Shown: positions 8,236 through 16,277 of the stretch, piece after piece
Layout: every line of letters begins with the position of its first letter
Position numbering within the stretch: position 1 is the first letter of the stretch
From: Stephanodiscus triporus
Taxonomy: Eukaryota; Bacillariophyta; Thalassiosirophyceae; Thalassiosirales; Thalassiosiraceae
Length of the DNA stretch: 16,277 nt
Assembly: GCA_036939755.1 (NCBI GenBank)
Contig: JALLAZ010001015.1
Coordinates: 1 to 16,277 of the forward strand
Direction: 5' to 3'
The notes under the pieces: model-generated
Databases searched by the model: none
What the model was told of the DNA's origin: nothing
Seen by the model: only the letters and a program-made list of their open reading frames with translations
Made by a program: the position numbers and the translations under genes

Positions 8236-9466
8236 AAACACGTGAAAATCGACCGCGCGGGAATGAAAACTTTCAAAACGTTACATTTTCGCGTGTGCAA
8301 CATGTGCTATCACACATAACCATCGCCCGGGTCTCAATGAGAGGGTTAGGCTAATTAATTTTCATTTGACAAGCAAGGATAGTAGAGCATAGAGTATCGT
8401 AGTCTAATTTGTTTTTTAACAAAATTTCCTCTGCTCTCTATAACATGGGCAGCTACAATCGAAAGTCGGGGATTATCAATTTTAGCTGCGCCAGATCCTT
8501 TGGGAGGGAAGGATAATGACGTTCGTACAACATAGTACTCTAGGTATGTCGTAACATACGTATGTACGCCAATGTCTTCTGTGACTGTCCGAGAGGGCGG
8601 CAGACTGAGATTGAATGACGTGTTACTTTTTGAGAACTTATATCGTAGTCGTGAAGAACAAAAGATGTCGGAATGACACAATTCACGAACAAATATAATA
8701 TTCATAAGACGCCGTCTGAAAAAATGTTCTGTTTCAGCAGTTCAATATTCAAAAGAAAATCACGGCCTCAACATATTTTATGTGAACATAAAAAAATAAA
8801 CTCACGAAGAGATGAGAATGAGCATAAATAAATACGATCAGCTCGTATGGTAGAGGCAAAAAAGTCTCTGGGATAAAAGACTGGCAGCAAGCACAAGGCA
8901 CAATCATTTTAGAAGAAGAAAGGTAAGCATCTCATGCTAGCGAGATCCTGGTTTTGTGCGTCAATTGGCTTGTAGTGGGCGATGATGTGAATCAACAGCA
9001 TGAGAATTGATGAAGAAATATGATGATGGTCTGTTTATCAGCCATGTTTTCGTAGCGTGGACAATTAATTATTAGGCCACCTTCAGCGGATAATTCGCTA
9101 CTGGGTCTCTATGTTATTTGTTCCTCGTTTTATCACTGAGATGTCGAGGGCAGAATCATTGCACAGGCGTTGCCCCTTGCTAGCATGTGCCGTAATGGAT
9201 AGCGATATTAACTTCGTTTTTCATGTATGTAGATTCGGTTGACTCGGCTTTGCGGATTTTTAATAGGGGTGGTGTGGGGAAGATAATTGACATTGTATTA
9301 TTTTGTCTCACCATGTCGTCCCGAATCTGGTTGTTATTGCCGCAATCAAATAATCTGTATCTGTTGAGACTAGGACTAGTAGAGCCGTGAGCCCTGACGC
9401 CAGAGCATACACAGCTACTTAATGCTGCACACATAATTTGCACAGATCAAGAATATTCCCGCATCA
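8236..9466. other. Spacer upstream of the NTPase-TPR gene
   Basis: About 1.2 kb without a recognisable gene or RNA. A reading frame at 8355-8705 (-) and another at 9180-9443 (-) have no familiar motif and are not called. A small perfect hairpin, ATACGA-TCAGC-TCGTAT, lies at 8832-8848 next to an AT-rich stretch (AAATAAATA). The promoter and 5' UTR of the gene at 9467 should be here, but no clear core promoter element can be named. Confidence 0.5.
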
Positions 9467-12400
9467 ATGAAGCGAAGCAGCATATCAGTCACCCGCTTTG
9501 TCAGTAAACGCAATTCTGACGCAAACGACGATGACAATTCTAAAAGTTCCGACGACAGCGACTACAATAAACTTGGTGAAACCTTTTCCCGAGCGACAAA
9601 ATTCCTCGGCACAATTGTAAAGGGTCAGAATAGCAATGGTGACAGTTATCATGATTCCAACCTCGACATTGATCAATATCTTAATGAAAGATACAAAGAG
9701 GTGAACGATTATAATCTTTACAATAACTTTAGGAGAGAAAGTGGTGCGACGATGACGAACAATTATTCGAAGAACGAGAATATGGCCACGGTAGACGACG
9801 TTTATTCCGATGATGCAAGTCAGGTGACAATGCCACCACTTGACGAGGGAAACCTGGGCGATATTGCGAAAGCTGAAGAAAATGATCGTGGCCGTGTCAA
9901 TGACTGGGCATCTGATGTATTGTCACAGTCCGCCGAGATCGTTGCTACGGGTTCGACCGCGCGGCGTCGTTCGTCTGAAATATCCTCTAGCTATTCAAAT
10001 CCACTCGTACAGTCCTGCGTGAACGTTGGTACGATATCGACCGCTCGGCGACGTTCGTCTGAAATATCTTCTGGCGTAAAGAATTCCGTTTGGTCATATA
10101 TTGCTGGTGACAGCGTGTCTGCAAGCGCCACTCTGGATAGCCCTGGTGATATGGATTCTTCCGATTCTCTCCTAATAGATCACCATGCGAAGTCACGTGC
10201 CTCTTTTGTGAGACGCAACATGTCCCAAGCTGCGACCGGAACGAAATCGTTTCGGGATGTACAAAAATTAATGAAAGACAAAGGCGCTGTAACTGGGAAT
10301 GCGATCAGATACATGTTGCAGGAGGCGGCCGAGGAGCATGCTGCCAAAAATGTGACGAGTGTTTTTGATGAGATTGAACCATCAAAACAACAGACACCAC
10401 GGTTCAATGGGGGTGAGACTGCCAATGATTGTTCTGACAACAATTATCTTGGAGATGCTGTCTCGAAAATTGAAGAACGATCATTACAACAACACGAAGC
10501 ACAACAACTGCGTCTCGAGCGAGACCCGATGTTTGGAAAATTCAGCGATACTGTCATAAGGCCATACATTTCAATACCGTCACGTGAATCAAAGGTTGAG
10601 ACATTAATGGTCCTCCTTCGCAATGTTGCAGATTTTGGCGAGAGCCGATTACTGACGGTGCATGGGACGAAGTTTGTGGGGAAAACGAAGCTTATAAAAC
10701 ATGTCATCGACACGGTGCAGAGTCAAGGCTTGGGATATACAGTGCTTTCATCGGTGCGGTCGGCAAATGATATACTTACATCATTCTTCTGCTTTCGTGA
10801 GATTACGAGTGCAGCATTGAGGGCGTGTGATTCAGTGACTGAGTCCTTTGATGAAAATAATGACCTTGAACAAGCTGGAGACATCCAGCGAGAGTTGAAA
10901 GGGGACGAAGATGACGAATTAAAATTGATATTAGAACGGCTCAAAAGTAGGAAGATTCTGAACAAATCGGATCAATTGATGATCAGCCGGATCTTACCCG
11001 CGGTAATGGATGACCAGCTGCTTAGTTTGCTCAAAGGTCGTAACCCTACAGCATTGATCAAGGACATTGCATCCTCCTTATTCAAGATATTAATTCCACT
11101 GCAACCTTTCTGCTTTGTTTTCGAGGCAGATGGAGATGATTGCGATATTGATCCAAGCTCGTGGGATTTAATTGAAGAAATGCTGCTTTCGGCAGGGACT
11201 CAATGTCCTCAAATGTTAATGATTGCAATGTCCCGACATTCACTTTTGGATCATGTCCCTCCAAGTGTCATTGCCACTCAACTTGTCAATATCCATATCG
11301 AAAAAATGGATAAATGTGACACTGCATACTACATCCGAGCCTTATTTTGCGACACAAATATCGATCGAAACATGCAGATAGATCCTCATGTGGCAGATGC
11401 GGTGTATCACCGTGCAAACGGCTGTCCTCTCTTTACAGAACGGATTGTTTTGTGGTCGCAAGGGAAGGATTTAATTGAGTTGGATGAAACACGGAACTCT
11501 GTGGCATTGAATTTACCCATGATCGTTCGTAATGATCATGAGCATGGCTGTGATTCATCCAATCACGAGGTGTTGCTGCTAAATACTCTACCCGCAAATT
11601 TGAACGAAGAAATCTTGGAGAAAATCAATAATCTACCACATCAGTTACTAGATGCGTTGAAAATCGCGGCCCAAATAGGGATCACGTTTGATGTTGACAA
11701 GTATGCATCACTATGTCTCCATGGTTTCCACGACTCCTTGCAGGAGTTAATCACTAGCCATGGTATATTTTACAAATTGAATGGCCACTGCTACAGGTGG
11801 AGACACGTTGCCGTGTACGAAGCGGTTTTAACTATCATCATCTCAAACGAACGATTTGAGATACAGAGCCGTATTGCCGATTCGTTGCAGGATTTGCCCC
11901 TGTCTCGTATGTGCAATAATGGTGTTCAGTACGCTAGGCATTATGTATTGGCAGAGCGATGGGATGAAGCTTTCGATCGATACATGGAGGCCGGGGATAA
12001 CGCAGAAAAGAAACACGACTTCGCTGGCGCCGTTGGAATTTACCAACAAGCAAAAATATGTCTGACGAAGACAATAAATAATCATTCGTTGCAACGCAGA
12101 TTGTCCCCTCACGCCGCATTGGGTTTGTGCCTAAGAGAGCTCATGAGATATGACGATGCGGAGGCAGAGTTAGAGTTTTGCCTGAGTCAAATCATGACTG
12201 TGCCAGAACACCTGCGGAATGCCGATATTGAACTTGAAGTGGTTACAACCCTCGCGATGCTGAAACAATATCAAAGCAAATATTCTGAGGCATTGGCGAT
12301 GTATGCACGCGCCCTGCCATTAGCCCGTGCCAACAAAGAGAGGCACACCAAAGTATGGCTCGCGCATCATGTCGCTTCGTGTGCAGAAATACATCGAAAA

Positions 12401-14227
12401 GCAGGTGACCTTTTGCAGGCCAAGACCTTGCACACGGAGGCGTTGGCGTATCGTGAGCTGGCAGTAAAAGAAAAGTCTTGCACGGTTCTTGAACTGGCGA
12501 TATCGTTCACCCAGCTGGGATGCACCATGTCGGGCCTTGGTGATAATTCGTGCGCCTTCAATCTTCATAGAAAGGCTCTTGCTGCACGTGTTGGTCATCT
12601 TGACTTTTATCACAGTCTCGTTTCAGAATCGTGAGTTCTGTAATGTTGGTTGTGTTCGTTGACCAGATGGATGCTTTTGTTCAATAAAATGCTTTTGATT
12701 TTTTCCCACAGCCTGAACTATTGCGCAGATGCACTTCAAGCGTTGGATAGAGGCTGTGAAGGAGTTCCATTGAGTATGCACGCGGTCAAGATAAGAAAAT
12801 TTGTATTCGGATCTAATCACCCTGCCTACGCTCATGCGCTGTCGGTTCTTGCGTCATGCTACCACCAAGTAGGGCGATCTGTCGACGCGCTGGGTCTCCT
12901 TGAGGAGTGCTTAGAGATATGCGAGAAATCATTCTCCAAGAACCACGCCAACATGATCCCGAATCTCATGCTCTATGGAGCAGTTTTAAGTGTGATGGGC
13001 AATTGTGAAAAGGCCAGGGTTGCTTATACAAGAGCTCTCGATATTCACAACATGAACTTCACAGAAGAACAGAACACAAACCAATTAGCCAGATTGCAGA
13101 ATGCGCTATCATCCGTTTGCGTAGAGCCACAAACAAAGGAAAATGCAATTCTTGGTATGCCTATTTCATTCGAGAGCTCAAAGACGAATGTTGTAGTTTG
13201 TGCGGATTTTGGACATCGCTCCAGTGATGAGTACATGTTATGTTGCGCATCATCTTTACAGAGAATGGGCATCCTCAAGCTTGTGTCCATTGTAGCCGTC
13301 AGCCCTCCTCAGGTAGCGCAAGCGAACATTGCACGTGAAGCATTGGACAGCCTGCTGTTATCAAACGTTCCCGTTGCTTATGGTACATCATCGACATCAG
13401 AAAGTAGGACAGCTAACGATGCAACATTAAGTGCCAACTATGGCACACATTCTGCCCGCATGAGTAATACTGGAGCCGAGCTGCTAAGACAAGTCTTGCT
13501 GAAGATGCCAGAGAAGTCTCTTGTTATCATGTGCACCGCTTGCTTCGATGTTGTTAGCGAAGTGATTGACACCCACCGTGATTTGTTTGCCAGCAAGGTG
13601 AAAGAAGTTGTTATAATTGGTTCTGTCAAGCCCGTGAGAAAAAGAGTTTTCATTGAACCTGAAGATTTTGGCGGGGATAAGGAAGATATATTCGCAAAGG
13701 ATGTGTATTCGGCTTGTCAAGAATTGAATATTCCAACTGTTACCTTATTCAAAAACGTTGCACGAGGTTTCCCATTTTCAAGCTCGCTAGTTGATACCTT
13801 GGTGTTGTCAAATCACATGGTGAGCACCAAAATCCAACAAGCCGAAGAAATGCACATGAATTCTGTTTGGGAAGTGATTAAGCAACTCAAGTCAGAGACG
13901 AGTTACTTTTCACCAAATAATGTGGACGTAAAAAGATTTCACAAGTATTCGCTCGGGGGGGAGCCCCCAACTGCCGGTCAACGTAATATTTGGCCATCAA
14001 TCAAGTCTATCAATCTTGAGTTAGTATTTGGGCTCTTATGCTGCATCTCCACTTATCAAAATGCTCACTTCCGATGGGAAAGTCATCAAGTGAAGGGCAC
14101 AGTACACAAAGTTTGTCGTCATTCCAACTCCAAAGTTGGCATTATCAATGCCGAAGCACTTTCAAATGAAATTTATATGCTCATTGGATTTGCATTGCGA
14201 GTATCACTCGCCAACACTTCTTGTTAG
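9467..14227 (+). CDS. STAND/AAA_16-like NTPase with TPRs and nucleoside-hydrolase-like C-terminus
   Basis: Spliced CDS 9467-12630 joined to 12712-14227, predicted 1559 residues. Residues 1-340 are low-complexity and acidic, with RRRSSEISS twice (166-174, 194-202). The NTPase spans about 360-670. RESKVETL (373-380) sits where AAA_16 proteins have the GRE-E-L entry motif, the Walker A is G400-x4-G405-K406-T407, a hydrophobic strand F548-F552 ends in E553 at the Walker B place, and NGCPLFTERIV (651-661) resembles the G-N-P-F-x-x-E motif of adenylate-cyclase-10-like and MalT-like NTPases. TPR-like repeats cover about 826-1150. From about 1213 to 1435 the order of motifs follows nucleoside hydrolases: V-V-V-C-A-D1220-F-G with D1227-E1228, then VPVAYGT, LVIMCTACFDVV and EVVIIGSV. 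An unassigned tail includes W1482 and ends in ANTSC. Inferred role: a ligand-gated switch with a nucleoside- or nucleotide-directed or pseudoenzyme output. Domains are called by eye; NTPase and TPR are firmer than the C-terminus. Confidence 0.8.
9947..10075 (+). repeat. Duplicated Arg-Ser motif in the NTPase-TPR protein
   Basis: The encoded peptide STARRRSSEISS occurs at residues 163-174 and 191-202 (DNA about 9953-9988 and 10037-10072), conserved at base level apart from third-position changes. R-R-R-S-S fits basophilic kinase sites of PKA, AMPK or CaMK type and possible 14-3-3 docking. The kinase assignment is inference. Confidence 0.7.
12631..12711 (+). other. Spliceosomal intron (81 bases) in the NTPase-TPR gene
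   Basis: The donor is GTGAGT at 12631-12636. The acceptor follows a pyrimidine tract, TTTTTTCCCACAG, ending at 12711. Removing it joins TC to C (a Ser codon) and keeps the frame, continuing a TPR helix pattern across the junction (SLVSES then LNYCADALQ). Without splicing a TGA is met at 12632-12634, two codon positions into the intron. The length is typical of short protist introns. Confidence 0.88.
13187..13830 (+). other. Nucleoside-hydrolase-like domain (possibly degenerate)
   Basis: Within exon 2, the segment at residues about 1214-1427 copies the motif order of inosine-uridine nucleoside hydrolases: an N-terminal strand with an Asp motif, a helix, then LVSIVAVSP, IAREALDSL and VPVAYGT, a long helix, a strand LVIMCTAC where the family has a G-P-L-T-N-like turn, and KEVVIIGSV. 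The calcium-binding signature DxDxxxDD is altered: Cys-Ala-Asp replaces Asp-x-Asp, and Asp-Glu follows after a short insert. Catalytic His-Asp near the C-terminus is not evident. It may have lost or changed activity. Confidence 0.5.
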
Positions 14228-14697
14228 CTCGTGCATTATTGACACTGTTCGTCTACATGATTACTTAGATCCTCCCAATTTGGAGGTCCCTGTGCTAACT
14301 ATTCATGCAATCAATCTGACTAGTTATGCGCTACACAACATTTCCTTGTGGGCGGGCAGCGGAAGCTTAGTGATTTTATTTTTGTCGACTCATGGCTCCC
14401 CCAATCAAAAATCATTCTAAGGTATCCCCCTCGACGTTTCATCGTCCCGAGGACGCGTTTCGCTAGGTACTGTGTTCCTCTATGTATTATTTTGTCATCT
14501 TTAACCTGCGCCCATAAAAATGGAGAAATACTATTGAATAGTGACTCTAGAAAGTAGTTGTAATTCGGTGAGTACTACTATCTTTCTAGCGTCGCTAAAA
14601 AAAAACTAACCGATTTAAATATTCGGCTTCGAATTCTGAATGCACAAACAGACATGTTAACACACCCTTGCAGAAAACTTCGGAAACATGATTCCGT
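14228..14697. other. Host gene 3' flank and putative Copia LTR
   Basis: No gene is seen here. Read on the minus strand, the third element's Pol stop (14698-14700) is followed by a short leader with CAAGGGTG and then TGTTAACATGTC from 14662 downward, a plausible polypurine tract and LTR edge (LTRs usually start TG). The far LTR edge cannot be fixed without the partner LTR. An imperfect hairpin (14547-14558 with 14574-14589, three-base bulge) lies inside it. The host gene's poly(A) site must also be within this stretch or the LTR. Confidence 0.4.
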
Positions 14698-16277
14698 CTA
14701 TTTTCGATCATTTTTTGTCAAAAATTCCTGACGTATGCGCTGCAATTCTGCAATCCTTGTCAAAAATTCTCCCCGCATGTTCCGGTGATGTGCCAGTGGA
14801 TGATGCTTTGTAAAGTAATCTGCCAGATTTGTTTTACCGGGCTTCCAATAAATTTTGAATTGTCCCTGTTGCTCCCTATCCAACAGCCACTCAAATCGAA
14901 TGTCCATCGATTCGGTTCACCTCGGTCGGACTTGTGAGTTTATTACTCCCTCCGCCATCGAATTATCGGTTTGGATTGGTGTTCGTGGTTGGGGGTGCCC
15001 CATCTCGGATAATATTTGTCGCATGTGAACTGCCTCTTTTGCATTAATAAATAATGCACCCAATTTGGCTTCCGCCGCAGAGGACATCACCGCATCAATA
15101 ATCTGAGTAATGGTAAGTACGGCACCATTATTTTGGCTGTCATTGGAGAGGAAAAAATGACCCCCCGCTCTGCTCCATGCTCTGCTTTCATTCAAATACC
15201 CCGCGCCACTGTGAACATTTAATATTAAATCACTCGCGTGGTAAGTTATTACCACTTCTTCCTGACTTGCACAATAGTCGAGTAATTGTCTGACCCTTTC
15301 CATTGTCTTCTGCGTGGGGGAAGCCTGCTGCATTGCAATTGCATTCAAGGCAAGGAGCATAGTTGGATCCACAGCACGAGCATAATTCAACAAAGTTCCA
15401 GTGACAGCTTGGACATATTTTTGTCCCTCTTTGTCCAGTGGTGCACTCAGCGTTTCTGCTTCGACATATTGAGCTTTTGTGCCATATGTTGGGGCAACAT
15501 GTGGATGTGGAGAGTTTTGGATTCGCTGTGGACGTTCATGCCCAAAACGTAGCAATGTCTGGTGATATATCCGGGCATTGACAAGTGGACTCTCTGATTG
15601 GCATAGTCCCAGTCAAAGATAATGCCAATGTATTTAGCACCCGTCCAATCCTCTGAAATTTCATAGTGTTGCTTGAGTATGCTAATCAAATGCATCGCAT
15701 TTTCTTTCCCAACATATTTGACCCCAAAATCGTCAACGACGAGTGTGAATGATATTGGACGGGTTTTGTGAGTCCACAAACCCAGTACTGCCCGACTCTG
15801 TGAATATCCATGCTTGTTTAAATGCTTTTCTAACAATTCTTGTGCTAATATTCCTGCTTGGGGCAAGCCATACATCCCCTTTTGGATTTCAACATAAACA
15901 AAGCCATCAGGAGTTACTTTCTCTTTCAAATTGTACTCAACAATGATCTCCTCTGGAATATCGTCAATTTTTATCTTGACATACTCAAACCGAACCATTG
16001 GCATGTTGAGATAAAAGTTTTTAACGTCCAAAGTCATGTAATGGGCATCCCTCGTGGAGATTACACTGTGCAGTCGGGGTTCTGACATCACCTGGATAGT
16101 GTACTTTGTCGCCCCCCACCATCAAGCAAGTTCGATTGACCTCTGCTTTGTTTGGCTTTAATTCAACAACAAATTTTGCATAAGTGACATCCTTGAAGCA
16201 ATCACTTGGCACTTGGTTTTTGTTTTAAAAAAATATGGTGTCGGTGCCTTGGATTTGGCCTCTTACTCCTTGTGCAA
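14698..16277 (-). pseudogene. Decayed Copia Pol (RT and RNase H), open at right edge
   Basis: The 3' part of a third Copia lineage, read right to left. It begins outside the window with GTDTIFF-type RT sequence. Then come DVTYAKFVV and GGDKVHYPGDV, motif A YMTLDVKNFYLNM, GMYGLPQAG, motif C LVVDDFG, RNase H with SSAAEA and QTDNS, and the end KPGKTNLADYFTKHHP. The lesions are a frameshift at about 16214-16233 near a T/A run, a break at about 16067-16069 that loses roughly ten family residues and shifts frame, a frameshift at about 15556-15562, and an in-frame TGA at 14917-14919. The first catalytic RNase H Asp is also replaced: VHSGAGY has Gly where the family has Asp. It is certainly non-functional as read. 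Confidence 0.88.

Noticed and set aside
8355..8705. A 116-codon reading frame on the minus strand in the spacer.
   Set aside because: No recognisable motif, unremarkable composition, and it lies in repeat-rich AT-rich DNA. An unsupported gene call.
9180..9443. An 87-codon minus-strand frame just upstream of the NTPase-TPR gene.
   Set aside because: No domain, and it occupies the expected promoter or 5' UTR region; likely chance.
12631..12711. Treating the two halves of the NTPase-TPR gene as separate genes split by a stop.
   Set aside because: Consensus GT-AG sites, a pyrimidine tract and exact frame restoration with TPR continuity support an intron.
14136..14420. A plus-strand frame overlapping and extending past the NTPase-TPR stop, considered as an extra exon.
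   Set aside because: No matching splice sites or domain continuity were seen, and the main frame ends cleanly in ANTSC at 14227.

Overview
The window looks like an accessory stretch of a diatom (or closely related stramenopile) nuclear genome. It holds three fragments of Ty1/Copia retrotransposons from three visibly different lineages. It also holds one host gene with a short GT-AG intron and a large multidomain product, and long AT-rich spacers full of inverted repeats. The diatom assignment is inferred from the CoDi-like Copia proteins and the compact gene structure; nothing fixes the species.

Layout. (1) 2-5485 (+): the Gag 3' part and complete Pol of a Copia element, open at the left edge. 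Gag ends in a CCHC zinc knuckle region and one UGA stop. The same frame then stays open through protease, integrase, an inserted PDZ-like segment, reverse transcriptase and RNase H. The UGA is followed by CUAG and, nine bases on, a 12-bp hairpin: the layout of programmed stop-codon readthrough. (2) About 5517-5526: the element ends at its presumed polypurine tract without an LTR and abuts an opposing Copia fragment (-, about 5522-7222) that keeps only the RT module. (3) 7222-7767: an AT-rich array of about 18 copies of an 18-bp motif in alternating orientation, forming nested palindromes. (4) 7768-9466: spacer with a GTG-rich minisatellite, a second foldback structure (about 8056-8235) and no convincing gene.

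(5) 9467-14227 (+): the host gene. Two exons join in frame across an 81-base intron (12631-12711) to give a predicted 1559-residue protein. It has a low-complexity N-terminus with a duplicated RRRSSEISS motif, a P-loop STAND/AAA_16-type NTPase, about seven TPR-like repeats, and a C-terminal segment resembling inosine-uridine nucleoside hydrolases with an altered metal-binding motif. This NTPase-TPR-effector order matches the general plan of NLR-like signalling proteins and is the best candidate for an undescribed system. (6) 14228-16277 (-): a decayed third Copia element, with a possible LTR edge next to the host gene's 3' end and RNase H and RT broken by at least four lesions; it continues past the right edge.

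The host gene is thus bracketed by dead transposon pieces. The elements are functionally independent of it, although the rightmost may supply downstream or antisense transcription signals.
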